A stretch of DNA of 7,658 nt from Clostridia bacterium (lineage in GTDB: Bacteria > Bacillota > Clostridia > Christensenellales > UBA3700). Positions 1 to 5,735 of the stretch are shown one piece after another. Every line of letters starts with the position of its first letter. Position 1 is the first letter of the stretch. The DNA lies in assembly GCA_900772745.1 (NCBI GenBank), contig CAAGRV010000066.1, positions 1-7,658 of the forward strand, given 5' to 3'. The translations under genes were made by a program, and so were the position numbers. The notes under the pieces are model-generated. The model saw only the letters and a program-made list of their open reading frames with translations, was not told where the DNA came from and made no database searches.

Positions 1-144
1 GATAACAAAACTGGTGTTTAAGTGTTAAAATACAGTTAAATATTAGCAGTTTGAACCATTGTGATGAAAAAAATGTGCAAGTCTTGTAGAGTGAATTGTG
101 GGTATTTTTTGATTTTGTGCAAAAAGAATAATTTGTAAGATTTT

Positions 145-168
145 TTCGAGCAGATATTCGAGCAGATA
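145..168. repeat. 12-bp perfect tandem repeat, two copies
   Basis: The unit TTCGAGCAGATA occurs twice in direct succession (145-156 and 157-168) with no mismatch. It lies between the two copies of the longer degenerate repeat. A small slippage duplication is the simplest explanation, and no function is evident. Confidence 0.8.
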
Positions 169-263
169 GGGGACTTCTTACATTTTGTGCAAAAAGGAAA
201 ATTTGTGTAAGACTCTTTAGAGGAATTGTGAGTTTTTTAGATTTTTTAACCGCAATAAGAGCG

Positions 264-321
264 CCCCTTATGGTAAGGGGAGCTGAGCGACACAATGCTG
301 AGCGGTTGTCGCTCTGAGGGG
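264..321. repeat. REP-like double-hairpin intergenic element
   Basis: Two perfect hairpins sit side by side. The first pairs CCCCTTA (264-270) with TAAGGGG (274-280) across a 3-base loop. The second pairs GAGCGACA (285-292) with TGTCGCTC (307-314) across 14 bases. A further AGGGG at 317-321 could pair with the CCCCT of the first arm, closing a larger branched structure. This plan (inverted C4/G4 blocks around a variable stem) resembles the dispersed palindromic elements seen between genes in many gut Clostridia. No T-run follows, so it is not a typical intrinsic terminator. The element class is inferred; the pairing is read directly. Confidence 0.55.
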
Positions 322-399
322 ACTAAGACTCTTCGAGTAAATAGAGGGTATTTTGCTGTTTTTTTTGTAAAAATAATTGGTTAATTTTTAACTTTTTTC

Positions 400-427
400 T
401 TGAAAAATGTTGCAAATGTGTTAAAAT
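400..427 (+). promoter_or_regulatory. Candidate promoter of the GH3 gene
   Basis: A -35-like TTGAAA (400-405) and a -10-like TAAAAT (422-427) are separated by 16 bases. Transcription would begin near 434, leaving a leader of only about a dozen bases with the ribosome binding site almost at its 5' end. That is short, so another promoter further upstream remains possible. Confidence 0.45.
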
Positions 428-433
428 AAAATC

Positions 434-443
434 AAGGGGGGGG
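434..443 (+). promoter_or_regulatory. Ribosome binding site with an 8-G run
   Basis: AA followed by eight consecutive G residues (436-443) lies three bases before the ATG at 447. It acts as an AAGGGGG-type Shine-Dalgarno site and supports that start codon. The homopolymer is unusual because slippage would change the spacing to the start codon. Confidence 0.7.
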
Positions 444-446
444 AAT

Positions 447-2867
447 ATGAAATACAAAGAAATAATAGATAAAATGACGCTCGAAGAAAAGGCTAGCCTT
501 TGTTCGGGCAGTGACATGTGGCATACCCAAAGTGTGGACAGAGTGGGCATACCTGCGATTATGGTGACAGACGGTCCGCATGGATTGCGCAAGCAAGGTA
601 CGGAACACGAGGCACAAATACATAAATCGGTGCTGTCTACTTGTTTTCCGACGGCGTCTTGTTGTGCGTCGACTTGGAACACTCAGCTCATCGAAAAAAT
701 GGGCAGGGCGATAGGCGAAGAGGCCAAACAAGAGCGAGTTTCGGTCGTGTTAGGACCTGGCGCAAATATCAAAAGGTCGAGCATTTGCGGTAGAAACTTC
801 GAGTATTATTCGGAAGATCCGTTGCTGTCGGGCAAGATGGCGGGGAGTTTTATCAAAGGCGTCCAAAGTCAGGGCGTTGGGACTTCGCTCAAACACTTTT
901 TTGCCAACAATCAAGAAACTCGCCGTATGACCGTAAGTAGCGAAATTGACGACAGAGCGACTAGGGAGATTTATCTAAAATCATTCGAGTATGCTGTCAA
1001 GGACGGCAAGCCTCGCACGCTTATGTGCTCTTACAACAAGGTAAACGGCGAATATTGTTGCGAAAACAAAAAATATCTCAATGATATTTTGCGTGATGAG
1101 TGGGGCTTTGAAGGGTTTGTTATGTCCGACTGGGGAGCTACCAACGAACGCCCAAAAGGCTTGGATGCGGGACTAGAATTGGAGATGCCAAGCAGTGGCG
1201 GATTCAACGATATGCTTATCGTGCAAGCAGTCAAAGACGGCAAACTGGACGAGAGCGTGCTCGACAGAGCTGTGGACAGAATTTTGTCCGTCGTGATGGA
1301 ATGCAGAGATTGGGAAGATGGCTATACTTATGACGCCCAAGCGCACAATGATTTGGCTGGTGAGATTGCTAGCGAAGGCGGAGTTTTGCTCAAAAACGAT
1401 GGCGATATTTTGCCACTCAGCCGACAAGACAAAGTGCTGGTTGTGGGCGAAATGGCTGTCAAACCAAGGTATCAAGGCGCAGGCAGTTCGCATATTTGTC
1501 CGACGTCGTTGACAAGCTTTGTTGACGTGCTGGATAGAGAAAACATTGCATACGAATATGCTCTTGGATATGACATATCTCGCTCGTCCAAGGTCAAACC
1601 AAAACTGATAAATCAAGCAGTAGAAATGGCGAAAAATGCTGACAAAGTCGTGGTATTTGCCGGACTTACCGACCAATACGAGGCGGAAGGCTTTGACCGC
1701 AAAAACATTAATATGCCACTTGCTCATCTTGAGCTCATCAAAGCGCTTGTCGAGAGCGGTGCAAAGGTAGTAGTCGTGCTGGCGAGCGGGTCGGTAATTG
1801 CTATGCCGTTCAAAGATGACGTAAGCGGAATTTTGCTCACTCATTTGGGTGGACAAAACGTAGGCAAAGCAACTTTTGATATGCTCTATGGCTTGGTCAA
1901 TCCTAGCGGAAAACTTGCGGAAACATATCCCGAAAAGCTCGAAGATATCTCAAGTTTTCACAATATGTTGGGCGACTTTAAGCAAGTGGAATATCGAGAA
2001 AGTATCTATGTTGGATATAGATATTTTGCGACAAGTGGCGTGCCTGTGGCATATCCGTTCGGCTTTGGATTGAGCTATACCCAATTCGAATACAGCGAAA
2101 TTGAAGTAGAAAATTCTTTCCATGATGACGGCAAAGTCAAAGTCAACTTTTGTATAAAAAACGTAGGAAAAGTGGACGGCAAAGAAGTCGTGCAATGCTA
2201 TGTGCATAGACGCAACGACAACTTGTTCGTGCCAAAGATTGAGCTCAAAGCTTTCGACAAAATCTCTTTGAAAGCGGGCGAGAGCAAGCATGTTCAACTC
2301 GTGTTGGATAAGGACGCTTTCTCGAGTTATACGGGCGAGAAAGGCTGGGTTGTGGTCGGCTCTGATTATGATATTATGGTGGGCAGTAGCAGTCAAGATA
2401 TTAGGTTGACTTCGACGATTGCTATCCAAGGCGACATGCTGGAAGAGTGCGGACAAGACAAGCAAAAACTTGAATGGTATTATCACCCAACGGACAATGT
2501 TATTCCAAAAGAGCAATTCGAAACTTTGTTGGACAGAGAGGTCAAAGATGACTATGTTTTGCCGAAAAAAGGCGAATTTACAATGGACAATACCTTCGAA
2601 GAAATGGAGCAAACAAGCGGTTTTGCAAGGTTTTTTATCAAAGCTTCAAGACTGGGAATGAAGATGACTTTCCATTGTAAGAGCGACGATCCAGGACTGC
2701 TTATGATGGTGGAAACTATGAGATATTCTCGTGTAAAAAATATCGCTTACACTTCCCAAGGCGCGCTCAATCCGTATATGGCGGAAGGCTTGGTGGCTAT
2801 GTTCAACGGTCACTTCTTCAAGGGACTTGGAATGATACTCAAAAATATATCCCGCAAAGCAAAATAA
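447..2867 (+). CDS. Glycoside hydrolase family 3 beta-glucosidase-like enzyme
   Basis: This 806-residue protein is a retaining exo-acting beta-glycosidase, most likely a beta-glucosidase. The N-terminal barrel (about 1-300) carries family 3 hallmarks: TDGPHGLR (41-48), GPGANIKR (103-110) leading to GRNFEYYSEDP (115-125), the KH pair at 149-150, and SDWGA, where D228 is the expected nucleophile. The second catalytic domain follows from GGVLLKNDGDILPL (about 311-545); the acid/base is probably E412 or E414 in EAEGFDR. A fibronectin III-like domain spans about 575-655 (EL-KAFDKISLKAGES). Residues 660-806 form an extra C-terminal region ending in basic residues. There is no signal peptide, so it is likely cytoplasmic. 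No PA14-type insert is apparent. The start is supported by the G-rich site just upstream. Exact sugar and linkage preference cannot be read from sequence. Confidence 0.93.
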   Translation: MKYKEIIDKMTLEEKASLCSGSDMWHTQSVDRVGIPAIMVTDGPHGLRKQGTEHEAQIHKSVLSTCFPTASCCASTWNTQLIEKMGRAIGEEAKQERVSVVLGPGANIKRSSICGRNFEYYSEDPLLSGKMAGSFIKGVQSQGVGTSLKHFFANNQETRRMTVSSEIDDRATREIYLKSFEYAVKDGKPRTLMCSYNKVNGEYCCENKKYLNDILRDEWGFEGFVMSDWGATNERPKGLDAGLELEMPSSGGFNDMLIVQAVKDGKLDESVLDRAVDRILSVVMECRDWEDGYTYDAQAHNDLAGEIASEGGVLLKNDGDILPLSRQDKVLVVGEMAVKPRYQGAGSSHICPTSLTSFVDVLDRENIAYEYALGYDISRSSKVKPKLINQAVEMAKNADKVVVFAGLTDQYEAEGFDRKNINMPLAHLELIKALVESGAKVVVVLASGSVIAMPFKDDVSGILLTHLGGQNVGKATFDMLYGLVNPSGKLAETYPEKLEDISSFHNMLGDFKQVEYRESIYVGYRYFATSGVPVAYPFGFGLSYTQFEYSEIEVENSFHDDGKVKVNFCIKNVGKVDGKEVVQCYVHRRNDNLFVPKIELKAFDKISLKAGESKHVQLVLDKDAFSSYTGEKGWVVVGSDYDIMVGSSSQDIRLTSTIAIQGDMLEECGQDKQKLEWYYHPTDNVIPKEQFETLLDREVKDDYVLPKKGEFTMDNTFEEMEQTSGFARFFIKASRLGMKMTFHCKSDDPGLLMMVETMRYSRVKNIAYTSQGALNPYMAEGLVAMFNGHFFKGLGMILKNISRKAK

Positions 2868-2932
2868 CGGCAAGCAACCAATATTGGATAAAAAAGATTG
2901 TTTGAAACAATGTGGACAATCAACTAGCAAAA

Positions 2933-2962
2933 AAAAAGGAAGGTAGAGATACCTTCCTTTTT
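2933..2962. terminator. Bidirectional terminator between convergent GH3 and GH29 genes
   Basis: AAAAAGGAAGGTA (2933-2945) and its exact complement (2950-2962) form a 13-bp stem with a GAGA tetraloop. The A-run on one side and T-run on the other give a U-tail on either strand. It lies 65 bases after the GH3 stop and 24 bases past the end of the opposite-strand fucosidase gene, so it can serve both. Confidence 0.92.
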
Positions 2963-2986
2963 CGTGATAAAATGTGAATGTAAGTG

Positions 2987-3976
2987 TTATTCTACGTTCC
3001 GCCTGATACCGAGTTTGTCGGCGACAAGCAACATATGTTCAATGTCGCTAGGCTCTTGTTTTCCATCAATGTTTGGAGCAATATTGACCACCAGCAAGTT
3101 GTTTTGGGATATGAGGAACTTGTATTTGTCGACTATGAAATCGACGGGAACAAGCTCATCTTGGGTGTATGCAGGGTCCCAAAACCAGTTGCGCATATTG
3201 CGAATGCAGATAGTTGCCTCGAATGGCAAATAGTAGAGCTCGTCGTTGTGAGAGTAGAGTTTTGGGTCGTTGGGAGCTGTAAAATATGGGTCCCACAGCC
3301 TAAAATCCGATGGAAAATATCTGATTGGCATACCTTCTTTGTACTTCTCTGGCAAGTATTTGAATTTTGGATATTTGCCCCAGCGACTGCCGATTGTCGT
3401 GTTGACACCGCACACGCAGTTGGGTTGGAGAGTGTGAATGAGGTCGTACAATCTGTCAAGCCCCCAGCGTTTTGCTTTCTTATCCCATGCACCGTCGAAC
3501 CAAACTTCTACCACTTCGCCATATCTGCCGTCTAAGAGCTCTGTGAGTTGGGACAGCATATATTGGATATATTGCTCATCGTCTTTGTAGCAAGGCTCGT
3601 GTCTATCCCACAGCGAATAATACAAGCCGAGTTTGACGCCGTATTTTTGGCAAGCCTTGGCAACTTCCCCAACTACGTCTGTCGGATTGGGAGAATGGCT
3701 GACCGAATAGTCGGTGTACCTGGTGTTCCACAAGCAAAATCCGTCGTGGTGTTTGGTGATGAGAATGACATAATTCATACCGCACTCGTAAGCATTTTTT
3801 ATCCAAGAGTCGGCATCAATGTTAGATGGGTTGTAGCTGGTGATAGGGAGTTTGCCGTCGGACCACTCGGTATCGTTGAAAGTGTTGATTCCAAAATGAA
3901 TGAACATTCCATATTTGCGTCTAATTTGGGCTTGTTGGTTGAGTGTCGGCAACATATTTGGTCGTTGGGTAATCAT
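2987..3976 (-). CDS. Alpha-L-fucosidase, glycoside hydrolase family 29, catalytic domain only
   Basis: This 329-residue protein matches the family 29 alpha-L-fucosidase barrel, whose members release alpha-linked fucose with retention. Visible signatures in order are YGMFIHFGIN (22-31, H27), TKHHDGFCLW (74-83, H76/H77), GLYYSLWD (117-124), VEVWFDGAW (156-164) with D161 as the expected nucleophile, and the late barrel strand NLLVVNIAPN (293-302). E253 in PFEATICI is a candidate acid/base, less certain because that residue varies between subfamilies. The protein stops where the barrel normally ends; many relatives carry an extra C-terminal beta domain. It has no signal peptide, so it probably acts on imported fucosylated saccharides. 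The start is set by AAAAGGAGCT six bases or so upstream. It has its own promoter and is convergent with the GH3 gene. Linkage preference is unknown. Confidence 0.9.
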   Translation of the reverse strand: MITQRPNMLPTLNQQAQIRRKYGMFIHFGINTFNDTEWSDGKLPITSYNPSNIDADSWIKNAYECGMNYVILITKHHDGFCLWNTRYTDYSVSHSPNPTDVVGEVAKACQKYGVKLGLYYSLWDRHEPCYKDDEQYIQYMLSQLTELLDGRYGEVVEVWFDGAWDKKAKRWGLDRLYDLIHTLQPNCVCGVNTTIGSRWGKYPKFKYLPEKYKEGMPIRYFPSDFRLWDPYFTAPNDPKLYSHNDELYYLPFEATICIRNMRNWFWDPAYTQDELVPVDFIVDKYKFLISQNNLLVVNIAPNIDGKQEPSDIEHMLLVADKLGIRRNVE

Positions 3977-3980
3977 AAAA

Positions 3981-3990
3981 AGCTCCTTTT
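3981..3990 (-). promoter_or_regulatory. Ribosome binding site of the fucosidase
   Basis: On the minus strand AAAAGGAGCT precedes the ATG at 3976 with normal spacing. This fixes the start at the first methionine rather than M8. Confidence 0.8.
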
Positions 3991-3994
3991 TTTT

Positions 3995-4023
3995 ATTATA
4001 ATATAGATTTTTGCATATTTCAA
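3995..4023 (-). promoter_or_regulatory. Sigma-A-type promoter of the fucosidase gene
   Basis: Read on the minus strand, TTGAAA (4023-4018) and a consensus TATAAT (4000-3995) are separated by exactly 17 bases. Transcription would start near 3988, giving a very short leader that begins about at the ribosome binding site. Confidence 0.75.
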
Positions 4024-4083
4024 TACCAATTTTTGAGCGAATTGCAAAAGTGCAAAACTAGTTGAAAGATGAAAATATTTGCA

Positions 4084-4112
4084 TTGAATTTTGGTGACCA
4101 AAATGCTATAAT
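4084..4112 (+). promoter_or_regulatory. Extended -10 promoter of the MmcQ/YjbR-family gene
   Basis: TTGAAT (4084-4089), a 17-base spacer and TATAAT (4107-4112) form a strong promoter. A TG at 4104-4105 gives an extended -10. The predicted transcript starts near 4119, about 14 bases before the ATG. Confidence 0.82.
4088..4104. promoter_or_regulatory. Palindrome in the promoter spacer, probable operator
   Basis: ATTTTGGTGACCAAAAT is a perfect inverted repeat with 8-base arms around a central G. It occupies almost the whole gap between the -35 and -10 boxes, so a dimeric protein bound here would block RNA polymerase. The binding protein is not identifiable from the window. Confidence 0.5.
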
Positions 4113-4132
4113 GATGACAAACAGGTGCGACA

Positions 4133-4513
4133 ATGAATAGAAAAGAATTGCAACAATATATCCAAAATGTATATGGCGTAGAGCCTGACTATCCTTGGCA
4201 GAGATATCCGGGCTATGCCGTTTTTAGACACAGCGCCAATCGCAAGTGGTTTGCGGTGGTGATGGACGTGCCAAAGTGCAAACTTGGGCTCAAAGGCGAT
4301 GAGAATTTGGACATGGTCAACTTAAAATGCGGTGAAATGCTGGCGTGTACTTTGATTGGGGAGCGTGGGTATTTTCCTGCATATCATATCAAGAAGCCAA
4401 GCTGGATAACAGCCGACCTAGGCAGTGTGGCAGATGAAGAACTTCAAATGTTGCTGGACGTCAGCTTTCAAGAAACAATGCCAAAGGTCCGCAAGAAAAG
4501 ATACAAAGAATAA
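4133..4513 (+). CDS. MmcQ/YjbR family protein
   Basis: This 126-residue protein is close to the usual length of the MmcQ/YjbR family. Characteristic stretches are YAVFRHSANRKWFAVVMDVP (28-47), the MVNLKCGEML segment (61-70), GYFPAYHIKKPSWITA (79-94) and the acidic helix SVADEELQMLLDVSF (98-112). The tail is strongly basic (KVRKKRYKE). Family members are small cytoplasmic proteins, often annotated as DNA-binding because of a double-wing-like fold; the biological role is not established. The gene is single, divergent from the fucosidase across 156 bases, and convergent with a small membrane-protein gene. AGGTG at 4123-4127, five bases before the ATG, is its ribosome binding site. The palindrome in its promoter suggests repression, possibly but not demonstrably by its own product. 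Confidence 0.88.
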   Translation: MNRKELQQYIQNVYGVEPDYPWQRYPGYAVFRHSANRKWFAVVMDVPKCKLGLKGDENLDMVNLKCGEMLACTLIGERGYFPAYHIKKPSWITADLGSVADEELQMLLDVSFQETMPKVRKKRYKE

Positions 4514-4576
4514 CCAAGTTGTGCAAAATGTGTACAAGTGGTGTAAATTTATTTGTTTTTGGTGCTGAAAAGCATA

Positions 4577-4888
4577 TTATTTGTCAATCGGAGTGTTCAA
4601 AGCTGACTTGAATTTTTGCTCGGAATTGGTAGTTTCTTGCTCTGAGGACTGAGTGCTTTCGCCACGTGTATTGCGTTCAATTTCGCTGACTTTGTCTATG
4701 AGTTCGCCAAAACCGTATAGCAACATAGAAGATATAAAAGAAACAATAGGCACAGCAAAAATGAGAACTAACGCTATAGGGAGCGAAAAAGCAAAAAGGA
4801 TAAAGCCTGCTAAGATAGAGCCAAAAGTAAATATCAAAAACAAAACTTGTGCCATAGTTTTAATTTTTCCACCAATATTGTAAAACAT
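4577..4888 (-). CDS. Small membrane protein with two transmembrane segments
   Basis: This 103-residue protein has two hydrophobic segments, about 12-33 and 36-57, joined by a very short turn around S35-P37. It therefore likely forms a helical hairpin in the membrane. A conserved-looking LLYGFGELIDKVSEIE stretch (56-71) follows, then a polar tail rich in Ser, Thr, Gln and Glu (72-103). The combination of an IGGKIKTMA start and a YGFGELID motif resembles uncharacterised small membrane proteins common in Clostridia; I know of no assigned function. The N-terminal lysines and the polar tail fit both ends being cytoplasmic. AGGAGG lies four bases before the ATG. The gene has its own promoter and is monocistronic; I see no clear terminator after it. 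Confidence 0.75.
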   Translation of the reverse strand: MFYNIGGKIKTMAQVLFLIFTFGSILAGFILFAFSLPIALVLIFAVPIVSFISSMLLYGFGELIDKVSEIERNTRGESTQSSEQETTNSEQKFKSALNTPIDK

Positions 4889-4892
4889 AAAG

Positions 4893-4915
4893 CCTCCTAG
4901 TTGTAGTATTACAAC
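4893..4915 (-). promoter_or_regulatory. Shine-Dalgarno site with an adjoining leader hairpin
   Basis: On the minus strand, GTTGTA (4915-4910) and TACAAC (4905-4900) form a 6-bp stem over a 4-base loop. It ends one base before the AGGAGG Shine-Dalgarno (4898-4893). It lies inside the predicted leader of about 38 bases, so it could modulate ribosome access or serve as an operator in DNA form. Confidence 0.5.
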
Positions 4916-4932
4916 GACTTATTTATGTATTT

Positions 4933-4961
4933 AGTATAGCAAAAAAATTTGCCCATGTCTA
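4933..4961 (-). promoter_or_regulatory. Promoter of the small membrane-protein gene
   Basis: On the minus strand TAGACA (4961-4956) and TATACT (4938-4933) are 17 bases apart, each one mismatch from consensus. A TG upstream of the -10 gives an extended -10 element. Transcription would start near 4926. Confidence 0.75.
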
Positions 4962-4984
4962 GACCGATTAAAAATAAAAAGCAA

Positions 4985-5035
4985 CCAAGCACGAAGTATT
5001 TGAGCGAGGCGAGAGCAGTGGACAAGAGGCAACAG
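4985..5035. repeat. 51-bp direct repeat, copy 1
   Basis: This stretch is identical over 51 bases to 5139-5189. It begins CCAAGCACGAAG and ends GAGGCAACAG and is richer in G than the surroundings. The copies are 154 bases apart start to start, with no gene between. It is probably part of a dispersed intergenic repeat family; that class assignment is inferred. Confidence 0.92.
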
Positions 5036-5047
5036 TGGTGAGCGAAA

Positions 5048-5068
5048 ATTGATTATCGGAAAATCAAT
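5048..5068. repeat. Short hairpin between the two 51-bp repeats
   Basis: ATTGATT (5048-5054) and AATCAAT (5062-5068) form a 7-bp stem with a 7-base loop. On the minus strand it is followed by TTTTC, so it could be a weak terminator, but the stem is AT-only apart from one pair. Confidence 0.35.
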
Positions 5069-5138
5069 ATAAAAAAGAATGAAGTCGCAGGGAGATTGTT
5101 GTATGCGAAGCTGGTGCGGTGACCACAAGCGAGACGAG

Positions 5139-5189
5139 CCAAGCACGAAGTATTTGAGCGAGGCGAGAGCAGTGGACAAGAGGCAACAG
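5139..5189. repeat. 51-bp direct repeat, copy 2
   Basis: This is the second perfect copy of the 51-base unit at 4985. It is flanked by further purine-rich repeated motifs, with GAGACGAG before it and GAGAGAGCGGAGCGAG after it, extending the GC-richer patch to about 5210. The minus-strand reading frame across both copies encodes a low-quality, Ser/Leu-rich peptide that I do not consider a gene. Confidence 0.92.
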
Positions 5190-5223
5190 AGAGAGCGGAG
5201 CGAGTGCGGATATTTATATACGC

Positions 5224-5259
5224 AAAAATGCACGAATACGTTGGGTATTCGTGCATTTT
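5224..5259 (-). terminator. Terminator after the tRNA cluster
   Basis: AAAATGCACGAATAC (5225-5239) pairs perfectly with 5245-5259 in a 15-bp stem over a 5-base loop. On the minus strand the stem ends in a run of five U residues. It begins three bases beyond the CCA end of tRNA-Leu and would end transcription of the cluster; it could also work on the other strand. Confidence 0.88.
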
Positions 5260-5261
5260 GC

Positions 5262-5348
5262 TGGTGCCGGTGACCGGACTTGAACCGGTACGGGGTTGCC
5301 CCCGAGGGATTTTAAGTCCCTTGTGTCTGCCTATTCCACCACATCGGC
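5262..5348 (-). tRNA. tRNA-Leu, anticodon UAA
   Basis: This is an 87-base class II tRNA including an encoded CCA. The acceptor stem GCCGATG pairs with CACCGGC apart from one A-C mismatch at the fifth pair. The anticodon stem AGGGA/TCCCT holds the loop CTTAAAA (anticodon UAA). The long variable arm GGGG-GCAA-CCCC is diagnostic of leucine/serine types, and the T arm is ACCGG-TTCAAGT-CCGGT. It is last in the minus-strand cluster. Confidence 0.96.
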
Positions 5349-5352
5349 GAAT

Positions 5353-5387
5353 AAAAAAACTCTTGCATTTGCAAGAGCTATTTTTAT
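5353..5387 (-). terminator. Hairpin with U-run between tRNA-Cys and tRNA-Leu
   Basis: On the minus strand CTCTTGCA (5378-5371) and TGCAAGAG (5368-5361) form an 8-bp stem with a tiny loop, followed by seven T residues. It has the form of an intrinsic terminator, yet tRNA-Leu begins just downstream and I find no convincing promoter in the gap. It may therefore be a partial terminator or a processing signal. Confidence 0.7.
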
Positions 5388-5462
5388 TGGAGGCACCACC
5401 CAGATTTGAACTGGGGAGTGAAGCTTTTGCAGAGCTTTGCCTTACCACTTGGCCATGGTGCC
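5388..5462 (-). tRNA. tRNA-Cys, anticodon GCA
   Basis: This is a 75-base tRNA with encoded CCA. The acceptor GGCACCA pairs perfectly with TGGTGCC, the anticodon stem AAGCT/AGCTT holds CTGCAAA (anticodon GCA), and the T arm is CCCAG-TTCAAAT-CTGGG. Only five bases separate it from tRNA-Gly, so the two are surely processed from one transcript. Confidence 0.97.
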
Positions 5463-5467
5463 ATATA

Positions 5468-5542
<75 letters not shown>

Positions 5543-5544
5543 AC

Positions 5545-5562
5545 ACATATTATATAATATGT
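5545..5562. promoter_or_regulatory. 18-base AT palindrome with a -10-like box before tRNA-Gly
   Basis: ACATATTATATAATATGT is a perfect palindrome. On the minus strand it contains TATAAT (5554-5549), correctly placed for transcription to begin at the tRNA-Gly 5' end. No good -35 hexamer lies 15-19 bases upstream, so promoter activity is only a possibility. Confidence 0.4.
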
Positions 5563-5565
5563 TTT

Positions 5566-5611
5566 CTTAAAAATATTGACACAACATCAAGGTTCGTTGA
5601 CATTGTGTCAA
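5566..5611 (-). terminator. Terminator-like hairpin between tRNA-Val and tRNA-Gly
   Basis: The minus-strand RNA forms a 15-bp stem: nine outer pairs from TTGACACAA (5611-5603) with TTGTGTCAA (5584-5576), then six inner pairs including two G-U wobbles. The loop has six bases and the tail reads UAUUUUU. The wobbles would be A-C mismatches in plus-strand RNA, which points to a minus-strand function. It begins directly at the CCA end of tRNA-Val. Confidence 0.75.
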
Positions 5612-5687
5612 TGGTGGAAACTATAGGGCTCGAACCTATGACCCTCTGCTTGTAAGGCAGATGCTCTCCCAACTGAGCTAAGCTTCC
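5612..5687 (-). tRNA. tRNA-Val, anticodon UAC
   Basis: This is a 76-base tRNA with encoded CCA. The acceptor GGAAGCT pairs with AGTTTCC with one G-U pair, the anticodon stem TCTGC/GCAGA holds CTTACAA (anticodon UAC), and the T arm is ATAGG-TTCGAGC-CCTAT. It is the first gene of the cluster, about ten bases downstream of the predicted transcription start. Confidence 0.97.
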
Positions 5688-5703
5688 TCATCAGTGCTAC
5701 ACT

Positions 5704-5732
5704 AATATAACAAATTTTTTCCAACTTGTAAA
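5704..5732 (-). promoter_or_regulatory. Promoter of the tRNA cluster
   Basis: On the minus strand TTTACA (5732-5727) and TATATT (5709-5704) are exactly 17 bases apart, each one mismatch from consensus. Transcription would start near 5697, ten bases ahead of tRNA-Val. Confidence 0.82.
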
Positions 5733-5735
5733 GAG

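Larger units (their letters stand above)
1..399. other. Gene-free upstream region with degenerate repeats
   Basis: I see no credible gene here; all frames are broken by stops, and the only short frames lack a ribosome binding site. The DNA is AT-rich and contains diverged repeat copies. A 15-base string, ATTTTGTGCAAAAAG, occurs at 112-126 and again at 182-196. Segments around 82-111 and 211-246 share the pattern of a GAATTGTG core followed by a T-run. This looks like decayed repeated intergenic DNA rather than the end of a gene. The hairpins inside it are listed separately. Confidence 0.6.

Noticed and set aside
64..138. Possible 24-residue Cys-containing peptide
   Set aside because: There is no ribosome binding site, no promoter of quality, and it overlaps degenerate repeat DNA.
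1173..1856. Long minus-strand open frame inside the GH3 gene
   Set aside because: It is antisense to clear GH3 motifs and its product resembles no family. It is a codon-bias shadow.
2897..2911. ATTGTTTGAAACAAT palindrome after the GH3 gene as a separate terminator
   Set aside because: It has a one-base centre and no U-run; the strong hairpin at 2933-2962 explains termination.
4985..5189. Possible CRISPR array
   Set aside because: Only two copies of a 51-base non-palindromic unit exist, with a 103-base gap and no cas genes.
4931..5233. 100-codon minus-strand frame across the 51-bp repeats
   Set aside because: Its peptide reflects the DNA repeats, read in different frames in the two copies. 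It overlaps a good promoter and has no Shine-Dalgarno.
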